A stretch of 15,407 nucleotides of DNA, taken from NCBI GenBank assembly GCA_002373205.1, contig DFJV01000168.1:1-15407 (forward strand), in the 5' to 3' direction. Source of the DNA: Treponema sp. UBA3662 (GTDB taxonomy: Bacteria; Spirochaetota; Spirochaetia; Treponematales; Treponemataceae). Positions 6,369 through 12,436 of the stretch are shown here, in pieces. Under the pieces are notes generated by a model. That model was not told where the DNA came from. It ran no database searches and was given only the letters and a program-made list of their open reading frames with translations. Made by a program: the position numbers and the translations under genes. The number at the start of each line of letters is the position of its first letter. Position 1 is the stretch's first letter.

Positions 6369-7001
6369 CTACAACTCATGCACCGTTACCCAAATTGGCT
6401 TGTTTAATGTCTTGCTCTTTACAATATAACCAAAATCATGAATTTCTTGTTCTGGATTTTTTGTAAGAGTACTTTCATAGTAACAGTCTCCATTTTCTAT
6501 TTCATTTAAAATATTTTCTATTTTTGAGACTTCTATCTTCTTTTTCTTTTCTATGTTTGAATCCTTTGAGATATATGTAAAGTTTGTCTTTTCATGCTCG
6601 TCAAAATCATTAACATAATATGCCAAGACGTCATCTTGCGGATTTAATTTGTATCCATCTTCTGTTTTAGTTATTTCAAAATCGTCAAAAAGGAATACCT
6701 CAAGATCGCAAGTCATCAAAAATGCAACAGGATATTGAAAACAATACGAGAATGAATCTGCGGTAGCTTCTTGAGAAATTATGAAGTCATCTTGGTTTGC
6801 AGAAAAACTTTTTGTTTTATTAGCAGTCAGCTTTACCTTATGAATTTTTCCATAAAAATCTTTTGCCAAGCCTATTTTTATTGTTTCATTTGTCTTATTC
6901 TTCCTGTAATCTCTCCATATAACTTTTCTGGAGGCCGACGAACAGGAAAACAGAAAGAAACCTGTTAAACATATCATCAACTTCTTTAACGGTGGGGTCA
7001 T
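6369..7001 (-). CDS. Putative lipoprotein, 210 aa
   Basis: The N-terminus MTPPLKKLMI is followed by a hydrophobic core and the lipobox LFSC with Cys20. The mature region is charged and mixed alpha/beta. A Lys-rich stretch (SNIEKKKKIEVSKIENILNE) sits in the middle, and Tyr/Phe clusters occur elsewhere. No family is recognised. It starts only 3 nt after the stop of the membrane gene at 7005-7454, with AGGA about 11 nt upstream inside that gene. Its own stop lies within the longest reading of the TPR gene. This tight packing supports co-transcription. Confidence 0.7.
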   Translation of the reverse strand: MTPPLKKLMICLTGFFLFSCSSASRKVIWRDYRKNKTNETIKIGLAKDFYGKIHKVKLTANKTKSFSANQDDFIISQEATADSFSYCFQYPVAFLMTCDLEVFLFDDFEITKTEDGYKLNPQDDVLAYYVNDFDEHEKTNFTYISKDSNIEKKKKIEVSKIENILNEIENGDCYYESTLTKNPEQEIHDFGYIVKSKTLNKPIWVTVHEL

Positions 7002-7004
7002 ATC

Positions 7005-7454
7005 TCAAACTTTCCTCATTTTCTTTAACAGACAATCTCCTATATAAAAAGAAATTGGCACAACAAAAAACATGATAGGTAAATTTATAAATCCCAAGAC
7101 CAATATACCAAGCGGATCATGCTTAGCATGAAAAACAAGAATCCATAAATGCTGAAAAAAACTTGATACAGAATCAAATATGCTACTTTCTCCAACCGCA
7201 AGAAAAAATGAAAAGAGAATTAAAAATGAGCACAGAACAATATTCAAAATACATTTCCACATTTTTATTGAAAACAGTTTCCTATTTATTAGAGCAAGCA
7301 AAAAACCGGCTAGTCCAGAAAACATAACGGACATTACTACCACAAAAACAATTATAGAACCTATTTCAAGGCCTGTTAACAAGGCTGTCCACAGGAAACC
7401 AGTCAAAAACAAACTCATTATTTGTATAAAAAGAATTATAATCGTAAAAATCAT
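7005..7454 (-). CDS. Four-TM membrane protein, first gene of the island operon
   Basis: The 149-residue protein has about four hydrophobic segments (roughly 1-22, 31-56, 67-88 and 118-140). A loop with FDSVSSFFQHLW separates the third and fourth, and the tail KKMRKV is basic. There is no signal peptidase site. AAGGAAAG lies about 7 nt before the ATG, and a strong promoter is just upstream at 7478-7507. No family is recognised. As the promoter-proximal gene it should be the most reliably expressed member of the minus-strand cluster. Confidence 0.7.
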   Translation of the reverse strand: MIFTIIILFIQIMSLFLTGFLWTALLTGLEIGSIIVFVVVMSVMFSGLAGFLLALINRKLFSIKMWKCILNIVLCSFLILFSFFLAVGESSIFDSVSSFFQHLWILVFHAKHDPLGILVLGFINLPIMFFVVPISFYIGDCLLKKMRKV

Positions 7455-7477
7455 CTAAAACTTTCCTTATTAGCTGG

Positions 7478-7507
7478 ATTATAGCATAATATTATAGAAA
7501 AAAACAA
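7478..7507 (-). promoter_or_regulatory. Promoter of the minus-strand island
   Basis: On the minus strand, TTGTTT (plus 7502-7507), an 18-bp spacer and a perfect TATAAT (plus 7478-7483) lie about 24 bp upstream of the first ATG. No comparable promoter is evident inside the cluster, so one transcript could cover 7454 down to 1772. Confidence 0.6.
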
Positions 7508-7514
7508 ATCCTCC

Positions 7515-7770
7515 CCTGTTTGCAAAGCCGTAGGCCAAAGCAACCTACGCGGGATTGGAGGGGCGGCGTAGCCGTTGCGGAACGAAGTGGAGCAATGGAG
7601 GCGAAGGCCGGAACCCCGGAAAGCCCGTAAAAAATGGCCTCCTTGCCATTTTTTACTACCGTGTTTTCTGCAAAAACACGCCAGATATTTTGCTAAGATA
7701 TGACGCGCCCTCCATGGCGCTCCTTGTTACCAGCAGTAAAAAATGGCAAGATGTCGGATTAGCCAGGGAA
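7515..7770 (+). repeat. Structured GC-rich dispersed repeat, copy 2 (plus orientation)
   Basis: The element starts at TTTGCAAA, has GATTGGAG at about 7553 and a GC-rich purine block (GGAGGCGAAGGCCGGAA). It then carries the same hairpin series as copy 1. Hairpin A pairs 7627-7637 with 7646-7656 (11 bp, loop containing CCTCC). Hairpin B pairs 7660-7667 with 7673-7680. Hairpin C pairs 7705-7709 with 7716-7720. The segment 7736-7750 is a perfect 15-bp complement of 7642-7656, so it competes with hairpin A. Stem sequences differ from copy 1 while pairing is kept. An extra CGTAGG/CCTACG hairpin precedes GATTGGAG here. I see no gene in it. Confidence 0.75.
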
Positions 7771-7838
7771 TGAATGGTAGAGCAAATAAACTGCCGTCCA
7801 AAATACTGCATCCTAAAGACTTATATTGAAAAAGACAC

Positions 7839-7889
7839 ATTGCGTTTTATGCAACACAACATTGCAAACATCGCACTTTACGCAACACA
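7839..7889. promoter_or_regulatory. Tandem dyad operator candidates upstream of ilvC
   Basis: Two 20-bp imperfect direct repeats lie at 7839-7858 and 7870-7889 and match at 16 of 20 positions. Each holds an internal dyad of the form T[TC]GC[GA]-N5-[TC]GCAA. Their 31-bp spacing is close to three helical turns, so a regulator could bind both on the same DNA face. The second overlaps the -35 box of the ilvC promoter, which suggests repression. Confidence 0.5.
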
Positions 7890-7905
7890 GATAATTATGT
7901 ATACT
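7877..7905 (+). promoter_or_regulatory. ilvC promoter
   Basis: TTTACG at 7877-7882, a 17-bp spacer and TATACT at 7900-7905 form a reasonable sigma70 promoter. It predicts a start near 7912 and a leader of about 70 nt. The leader contains CCACC (7923-7927), which can pair with GGTGG (7942-7946). A GAGG ribosome binding site lies 7-8 nt before the ATG. Confidence 0.55.
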
Positions 7906-7981
7906 AAGACTAATGCTGACTGCCACCGGGTTAATTCTGCGGGTGGGTAGGAAGCTCCAACTAACTGAAAAGAGGTAGAAA

Positions 7982-9469
7982 ATGGGTCAGAACTATTTTA
8001 ACTCAATCCCGTGGCGCGTTGCTCGCCAGGAACTTGGTCACTGTCGCCAGATGGCACGTGAAGAATTTAAGGACGGAACAAAAGCCCTTCAGGGAAAGAA
8101 AATCGTCATCGTAGGATGCGGTGCTCAGGGCTTGAACCAGGGTCTTAACCTGCGCGACTCTGGCATGGATGTTTCTTACTGCCTCCGCAAGGAAGCTATC
8201 GAATCCAAGCGCCAGTCATGGAAGAACGCAACAGAAAACGGTTTTAAAGTAGGAACTTACGAAGAACTCCTCCCTACAGCAGACGTTGTTGGAAACCTTA
8301 CTCCGGATAAGCAGCACCACGAAGTTGTACAGAACCTTATGAAGTACATGAAGAAGGGTTCAGCTCTCTGGTACAGCCACGGTTTTAACATGATTGAAGA
8401 AGGCGAACAGATTCGCGATGACATTACTGTATTCCTTATGGCTCCAAAGGGTCCGGGTACAGAAGTTCGCGCTGAATACCTCCGCGGTTTTGGCGTACCT
8501 GAACTTATTGCCGTTCACCCGGCACACGATCCTGAAGGACGCGGCATGACTCTTGCAAAGGCCCTCGCTTGTGCAGAACGCGGCGAAACAGCTGGTGTTC
8601 TTGAATCTTCTTTTATTGCAGAAGTAAAGAGCGACCTTATGGGCGAGCAGACAATTCTCTGTGGTCTTCTCCAGGCAGGAACAATCCTTTCTTACGACAA
8701 GATGGTTCAGAACGGAATAAAGCCAGGCTATGCAGTTAAGCTTCTTATGCACGGCTGGAACGTAATCAGCGAAGCCCTCAAGTGGGGTGGCATTACAAAC
8801 ATGATGGACCGCCTCTCTAACCCTGCAAAAATCCGCGCAAACGAGCTTTCTCTTGAACTCAAGAAGATTATGACTCCACTCTTCCAGAAGCACATGGACG
8901 ACATCATCAGCGGAGAGTTCTCTTCTACAATGATGAAGGACTGGGCAAACGGAGACAAGAACCTTCACGAATGGCGCGAAAGCTATGCAAAGATTCCTTT
9001 TGAGACAGAAGCAGAAGGTACGGAAGAAATTGACGAGCAGGAATACTTTGACAAGGGAATCCTTCTTGTTGCATTTATAAAGGCAGGATGCGAACTTGCA
9101 TTCGAGACAATGGTAAGCGCAGGTATTAAGCCGGAAAGCGCATACTATGAATCTCTCCACGAAGTTCCGCTTATTGCAAACCTGATTGACCGCCGCCGCC
9201 TCTACGAGATGAACAAGGTTATTTCCGACACCGCAGAATACGGCTGCTACCTCTTTGCACGCGCATGTGTTCCTCTTCTCCAGAAGGAATTCATGGACAA
9301 GGTTACTACAGAAGACATTGGTAAGGGCCTTAGCGTAAAGACAAATTCAGTTCCAAACACTGTTCTTGTAAAGGTTAACGACGCTATCCGCAACCACCCG
9401 ATTGAATCTGTTGGAAAGAAGCTCCGCGCTTACATGACAAGCATGAAGCCTATTGACGCAACAAAATAA
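7982..9469 (+). CDS. ilvC: Ketol-acid reductoisomerase, class II
   Basis: This enzyme converts 2-acetolactate or 2-aceto-2-hydroxybutyrate to the dihydroxy acids of valine, leucine and isoleucine synthesis, using NADPH and Mg2+. The 495-residue length is that of the long class II (E. coli) form, whose knotted C-terminal domain is duplicated. Visible motifs are the Rossmann loop GCGAQG (45-50), the NADPH phosphate-binding region with Arg69, Arg77 and Ser79, His133 in YSHGFN, and the metal ligands Asp218 and Glu222 in SDLMGEQ. The stretch APLF/TPLFQKHMDDIISGEF and the end YESLHE.PLIAN also match E. coli IlvC closely. AGAGG precedes the ATG. Lys is mostly AAG and Leu mostly CTT/CTC, which suggests high expression. 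No other branched-chain gene is adjacent, so it stands alone under its own promoter and terminator. Confidence 0.98.
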   Translation: MGQNYFNSIPWRVARQELGHCRQMAREEFKDGTKALQGKKIVIVGCGAQGLNQGLNLRDSGMDVSYCLRKEAIESKRQSWKNATENGFKVGTYEELLPTADVVGNLTPDKQHHEVVQNLMKYMKKGSALWYSHGFNMIEEGEQIRDDITVFLMAPKGPGTEVRAEYLRGFGVPELIAVHPAHDPEGRGMTLAKALACAERGETAGVLESSFIAEVKSDLMGEQTILCGLLQAGTILSYDKMVQNGIKPGYAVKLLMHGWNVISEALKWGGITNMMDRLSNPAKIRANELSLELKKIMTPLFQKHMDDIISGEFSSTMMKDWANGDKNLHEWRESYAKIPFETEAEGTEEIDEQEYFDKGILLVAFIKAGCELAFETMVSAGIKPESAYYESLHEVPLIANLIDRRRLYEMNKVISDTAEYGCYLFARACVPLLQKEFMDKVTTEDIGKGLSVKTNSVPNTVLVKVNDAIRNHPIESVGKKLRAYMTSMKPIDATK

Positions 9470-9490
9470 TTTAATCGCTTGCGAATAAAA

Positions 9491-9540
9491 ATGCCGGGCA
9501 CTCTTTCTGAAAAAGGAAGGATGTCCGGCTTTTTGTTTTT
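9491..9540 (+). terminator. ilvC intrinsic terminator
   Basis: GCCGGGCA at 9493-9500 pairs with TGTCCGGC at 9522-9529 (8 bp, one G-U). A T-rich tract follows at 9530-9540. It begins about 20 nt after the ilvC stop. Confidence 0.85.
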
Positions 9541-9555
9541 TGAGTTTTACAAACA

Positions 9556-9625
9556 CATGTCATTCTCGGGCTAGACCCGGGAATCTTTTTAAGCAGATTA
9601 CCGGGTCTAGCCCGGTAATGACATG
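9556..9625. repeat. Large palindromic repeat with nested hairpins
   Basis: Two 31-nt arms (9556-9586 and 9595-9625) are inverted copies matching at 28 of 31 positions, separated by 8 nt. Each arm is itself nearly palindromic; in the right arm ATTACCGGG pairs with CCCGGTAAT around TCTAG. It lies between the convergent ends of ilvC and amt, where it may act as a bidirectional transcription barrier. The form recalls the REP- or MITE-like CCGGGTCTAGCCCGG repeats seen in many genomes; that link is from general knowledge. No transposase is present. Confidence 0.8.
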
Positions 9626-9647
9626 ATGCTATTACCCAATCTTTCCC

Positions 9648-11324
9648 TTAGTCCTGCAAGGCTTCGTAGCCTTCTTCTCCGGTTCTTACCTTTACAACAT
9701 TCTGAACGTCGTACACGAAAATCTTTCCGTCTCCGATGTGGCCTGTGTAAAGAACTTCCTTAGCAGCTGTAACAACCAGTTCTACAGGTACTTCGCTAAC
9801 AACAATGTCTACCTTTATCTTTGGAAGCAAAGTCATATCCATTTCTACACCGCGGTACTTCTGGACGTTTCCGTGCTGCTGTCCGCAACCAAGTACGTTT
9901 GTTACCGTCATGCCTGTTACATTAATATCATTCATTGCAGCCTTAAGCTCGTCGAACTTGCTCTGGCGTGTAATGATTGTAACCATGTGGAACTTTGCAT
10001 CCGGGCGTGAACTTGCCTTTGCAACAGGAACAGCCTTGTCTACAGGAATCTTTGCTTCTTGAGATGTGCTTTCTCCGCCAAGAACCTGTGGAGCCATGAT
10101 GAATCCAGCGTAGCTAGAATCAATGCCGTGCTCAAGCTTGTCAAGACCGATGATTTCTTCTTCGCGGCTTGCACGGAGACCATGCAGCTTCTTGATAAGA
10201 GTGAATGTGATGAGCATACAGATTGTTGTCCAAGCAACTATTGTGAACTCGCCAAGACACTGTACGCCAAGATGCTTTACTCCGCCGCCATAGAATACAC
10301 CGCTTTCTACGTTGAACAAACCGTCTGACAAAGTACCCCAGATACCGTTAGCAAGGTGAACTGCAACAGCACCAACCGGGTCGTCAATGTGAAGCTTAAG
10401 GTCTATGAACTCAACGACCACTACTACGATGATGCCGGAAACAATACCGATGATGCTTGCGCCAAGTGCGTCTACAGTGGCGCATGTAGGTGTGATTGCA
10501 ACAAGACCAGCAAGAGATGCGTTGAGTGTCATGGAAACATCAGGCTTACCGTTCTTAAGCCAAGTGAAAATCATTGTTGTACAGCAGGCAACAGCAGGAG
10601 CGATTGTTGTAGTTGTGAATACAGCTGCAAGACCGCCAACTCCAAGAAGCTGTGTACAAGCCGCACCGTTGAATCCGTACCAGCCGAACCAAAGGATGAA
10701 TGTTCCAAGTGCACCCAATGTGAGTGAGTGGCCAGGAATTGCGTGAACCTTTGTTACCTTTCCGCTCTTGTCGTATTCATACTTGCCAATGCGGGGTCCA
10801 AGGAAGATTGCGCCAATCAAGGCAGCAGTACCGCCAACAGAGTGAATGGCAGCTCCACCTGCAAAGTCAACAAAGCCAAGTCCAACAAGCCAGCCCTGTG
10901 GGTTCCATACCCAGCCAGCTTCAATCGGGTATACTACAGCAGAAATAATTGCTGAATAAATACAGTATGCGCTGAACTTTGTGCGCTCTGCCATAGAACC
11001 GGAAACGATTGTTGCAGCGGTTGCGCAGAAGACCAGGTTAAAGACAAAGCTTGACCAGTCCTTGCCTTCTCCCGCAAAGTTTGTAAACAGCTGCATGTCT
11101 GGCTTACCAATCAAGCCAAAGAAATAATTTTCGCTCATCATAAGCCCAAAGCCAAGCAGCATGAACATTGGGGTTCCAATGCAGAAGTCCATCAAGTTTT
11201 TCATTATGATGTTTCCTGCATTCTTTGCCCTTGTAAAACCTGTTTCGACCATAGCAAAGCCGCACTGCATAAAGAATACCAGTGCCGCTCCAATTAGAAA
11301 CCACACACTCCAAACTTCACTCAT
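9648..11324 (-). CDS. amt: Ammonium transporter fused to a C-terminal PII signalling domain
   Basis: Residues 1 to about 410 form the 11-helix Amt channel that conducts ammonium across the inner membrane. The twin pore histidines His161 (GGAAIHSVGG) and His323 (GAVAVHLANG) are both present, as is the AERTKF segment. A linker of about 30 residues (412-443) leads to a PII/GlnK domain (444-558). This has the T-loop string QKYRGVEM, then LPKIKVDIVV, and the ATP-site motif GDGKIFVYDV with VRTGEE. In usual PII proteins a regulatory Tyr51 follows the YRGAE segment; here that position is Met495, so uridylylation is not expected. Tethering PII to its own channel could gate transport by ATP/ADP and 2-oxoglutarate directly. 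GGAGG sits 6 nt before the ATG. The long leader carries two terminator hairpins. It diverges from the HTH gene. Confidence 0.96.
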   Translation of the reverse strand: MSEVWSVWFLIGAALVFFMQCGFAMVETGFTRAKNAGNIIMKNLMDFCIGTPMFMLLGFGLMMSENYFFGLIGKPDMQLFTNFAGEGKDWSSFVFNLVFCATAATIVSGSMAERTKFSAYCIYSAIISAVVYPIEAGWVWNPQGWLVGLGFVDFAGGAAIHSVGGTAALIGAIFLGPRIGKYEYDKSGKVTKVHAIPGHSLTLGALGTFILWFGWYGFNGAACTQLLGVGGLAAVFTTTTIAPAVACCTTMIFTWLKNGKPDVSMTLNASLAGLVAITPTCATVDALGASIIGIVSGIIVVVVVEFIDLKLHIDDPVGAVAVHLANGIWGTLSDGLFNVESGVFYGGGVKHLGVQCLGEFTIVAWTTICMLITFTLIKKLHGLRASREEEIIGLDKLEHGIDSSYAGFIMAPQVLGGESTSQEAKIPVDKAVPVAKASSRPDAKFHMVTIITRQSKFDELKAAMNDINVTGMTVTNVLGCGQQHGNVQKYRGVEMDMTLLPKIKVDIVVSEVPVELVVTAAKEVLYTGHIGDGKIFVYDVQNVVKVRTGEEGYEALQD

Positions 11325-11335
11325 ATAAAACCTCC

Positions 11336-11425
11336 AAAAAAAACGGCGATGAAATCAGACAGTACACTGTGTACTTTCTCTGTGCACCGAGTTGCATGCA
11401 CCGTACACTGTCCGACATCATCGCC
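11336..11425 (-). terminator. Leader hairpin and terminator directly before amt
   Basis: On the minus strand, 11403-11425 pairs with 11345-11367 across 23 positions: 22 pairs including four G-U, and one U-U mismatch. The 35-nt loop can itself form a GTGCA/TGCAC hairpin. The stem is followed by G and eight T (plus 11336-11343), then immediately by the GGAGG ribosome binding site. It can stop transcripts before amt or hide the start region unless refolded. Confidence 0.75.
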
Positions 11426-11479
11426 ATCATGTTTGCAATTTTATTTAGGCAGCAAAAGCCAAAGCCCAACTGCCTGAAT

Positions 11480-11513
11480 AAAAAAAAGCGCCGAAGAGTT
11501 ATTTCTTCGACGC
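11480..11513 (-). terminator. Promoter-proximal terminator in the amt leader
   Basis: On the minus strand GCGTCGAAGA (plus 11504-11513) pairs with TCTTCGGCGC (plus 11488-11497) around the 6-nt loop AATAAC. Eight T follow (plus 11480-11487). The stem begins only about 13 nt after the predicted transcription start. No minus-strand gene lies upstream, so this is a leader attenuator candidate and not a gene-end terminator. An AGGCAG/CTGCCT hairpin (11447-11475) sits between it and the second terminator. Confidence 0.75.
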
Positions 11514-11532
11514 CTTTGCCTTAGATGAGTTC

Positions 11533-11561
11533 TTTATACAAAATTCAAAAAAAATTGTCAA
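11533..11561 (-). promoter_or_regulatory. amt promoter
   Basis: A perfect TTGACA (plus 11556-11561), a 17-bp spacer and TATAAA (plus 11533-11538) lie on the minus strand. They predict a leader of about 200 nt before amt. Confidence 0.75.
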
Positions 11562-11571
11562 TACATTGACA
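11556..11571. promoter_or_regulatory. Shared palindrome joining divergent -35 boxes
   Basis: TGTCAAT at 11556-11562 and ATTGACA at 11565-11571 are perfect inverted repeats separated by 2 bp. Each arm contains the TTGACA -35 box of one of the two divergent promoters. One bound regulator, or competing polymerases, could control both genes here. Confidence 0.6.
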
Positions 11572-11594
11572 GAATTTTTTTTTAATGATACATT
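11566..11594 (+). promoter_or_regulatory. Promoter of the LuxR-type HTH gene
   Basis: TTGACA at 11566-11571, a 17-bp spacer and TACATT at 11589-11594 give a leader of about 75 nt to the ATG at 11675. Confidence 0.65.
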
Positions 11595-11612
11595 GCCCCC
11601 GTAAGTTGCAAT

Positions 11613-11650
11613 GGGGCAGTGATATTTTCGCTGCTCCTTTTTTTATTTTT
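11613..11650 (+). terminator. Leader terminator of the HTH gene
   Basis: GGGGCAGTG (11613-11621) pairs with CGCTGCTCC (11629-11637), 9 bp with two G-U, around ATATTTT. Then come seven T, an A and five T. A GGAAC-A-GTTCC dyad (11651-11661) and the AAGGAGG ribosome binding site follow. There is no plus-strand gene upstream that it could serve, so it looks like an attenuator. Confidence 0.7.
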
Positions 11651-11674
11651 GGAACAGTTCCAAGGAGGATTCCC

Positions 11675-11938
11675 ATGGCTGAAAATTCTGAATGGGAAGA
11701 AGCAAAGAAAAAGCTCTTATCCATATACAGTGAAAAAAACAAACTCTCGCGCCGGGAAGCAGAAGTTCTTGCAGAAGTAATAGATGGGAGGACAAATGCA
11801 GAAATCAGTGACAAGCTTTCCATTTCTGTTTCAACCGTAAAAAAACATGTATACAATATTTTCAACAAGACTGGCGTAAGTTCCAGATCCCAGCTTTTGA
11901 ATTTTATTTTTACATCGCAAATGAACCAAAACGATTAA
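11675..11938 (+). CDS. Stand-alone LuxR/GerE-type HTH transcription regulator
   Basis: The 87-residue protein is little more than a LuxR-type helix-turn-helix at about residues 24-79: LSRREAEVLAEVIDG, then TNAEISDKLSISVSTVKKHV and YNIFNKTGVSSRSQLL. A 23-residue acidic/basic N-terminal helix precedes it. There is no receiver or autoinducer domain, so it is either constitutively DNA-binding or needs a partner protein, as GerE-like proteins can. The start is firm: AAGGAGG lies 6 nt upstream. A longer frame starting near 11585 would read through the leader hairpin and is rejected. It is divergent from amt-PII and upstream of the urt genes, which makes it the local candidate for nitrogen control. 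This role is inferred from position only. Confidence 0.88.
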   Translation: MAENSEWEEAKKKLLSIYSEKNKLSRREAEVLAEVIDGRTNAEISDKLSISVSTVKKHVYNIFNKTGVSSRSQLLNFIFTSQMNQND

Positions 11939-11967
11939 AAAGTAGACTAAAGTTCTATTTTTTATAA

Positions 11968-11996
11968 TTGACTATTTTTCAAAAACAAAATATGGT
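11968..11996 (+). promoter_or_regulatory. Promoter upstream of the small membrane genes and urt
   Basis: TTGACT at 11968-11973, a 17-bp spacer and TATGGT at 11991-11996. The -10 box is the same variant as before the metal-binding lipoprotein gene (77-82). It predicts a leader of about 75 nt. No other clear promoter is seen before urtA, so it may drive the whole run into urtC. Confidence 0.55.
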
Positions 11997-12012
11997 TTGT
12001 TCAAGACTAAGC

Positions 12013-12049
12013 AATGGGGCTGTCCAAAAAGGCGGCTCCATTTTTTTTT
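12013..12049 (+). terminator. Terminator in the leader of the small membrane genes
   Basis: AATGGGGCTGTC (12013-12024) pairs with GGCGGCTCCATT (12031-12042), with three G-U pairs, around CAAAAA. The T run (12041-12049) follows. It lies between the promoter at 11968-11996 and the gene at 12077. It could also end the HTH transcript, 75 nt after that stop. GCAATGGGGC[AT]GT is shared with the HTH leader hairpin. Confidence 0.75.
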
Positions 12050-12076
12050 GGTATGCGGCCATCAAGGAGGAAAATC

Positions 12077-12436
12077 ATGGCGTGTTTTACAATTCCGCTT
12101 GCAGAAGGAATAATCCTTTCAGTCGCAAAAAAAATTGCATTCAAAAAAGATGCAGAATCAGCACTTAAAGAAAGGCTGGGGCATCTGGAAAACATGCTTT
12201 ACGGCGGAAGCTTTCTTCTTGCCATTGAGCACATCTACCACGGCGAAGTGGTTCTTTACCCACCGTTTCTTACGGCAATGAGGAATCCGAAAGACATAGC
12301 TGAAATGCTTCACGAAATGGCAACGGTTGGAGTTTCCATGGCGGCAATAGTAACCCTTGCGTGGGCCGGCTTTGAGATAGTCTCCCATCTGGCAAAAAAG
12401 GCGGGCATAAAACAAAACTTGACGGGGGCGCTCTGA
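12077..12436 (+). CDS. Unknown small membrane-associated protein, 119 aa
   Basis: I do not recognise this family. The product has a hydrophobic N-terminal stretch (about 4-19, then AKKIAFKKD), a charged helical middle and one clear transmembrane segment at about 86-105 (VSMAAIVTLAWAGFEIVSHL). The C-terminus KKAGIKQNLTGAL is basic. A motif-like middle, GGSFLLAIEHIYHGEVVLYP, contains two His and a Glu. The start is set by AAGGAGG 6 nt upstream of the ATG; the longer frame from 12014 runs through the terminator hairpin. The stop overlaps the next gene's ATG (TGATG), so the two are probably translated together. Placed between the HTH regulator and urtA, it may assist urea or ammonium uptake or sensing. 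That is an inference from location. Confidence 0.8.
   Translation: MACFTIPLAEGIILSVAKKIAFKKDAESALKERLGHLENMLYGGSFLLAIEHIYHGEVVLYPPFLTAMRNPKDIAEMLHEMATVGVSMAAIVTLAWAGFEIVSHLAKKAGIKQNLTGAL

Noticed and set aside
1474..7770. Composite transposon
   Set aside because: The bracketing repeats encode no transposase, have no evident short terminal inverted repeats, and no target-site duplication could be seen.
7555..7773. 72-codon frame inside the second structured repeat
   Set aside because: No Shine-Dalgarno sequence, composition dictated by hairpins, and only part of it resembles the frames in copy 1. RNA or DNA structure explains the conservation better.
8360..9160. 266-codon open frame antisense to ilvC
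   Set aside because: It is the shadow of a highly conserved gene with biased codons. The translation is Cys- and Phe-rich without recognisable domain structure.
10356..10955. Several plus-strand frames antisense to amt, rich in Cys, Thr or Gln/Ser
   Set aside because: Low-complexity shadows of the Amt coding sequence with no ribosome binding sites.
11322..11435. 37-codon leader peptide (MMAMMSDSVRC...) ending at the amt start
   Set aside because: It has no ribosome binding site and its sequence is dictated by the long hairpin. It lacks a run of a single regulatory amino acid, so peptide-based attenuation is not supported.
11480..11513. ANTAR-type dual-hexaloop RNA target
   Set aside because: The loop AATAAC is six nucleotides long but lacks the G expected at position 4, and no matching partner hairpin with an A1/G4 loop was found beside it.
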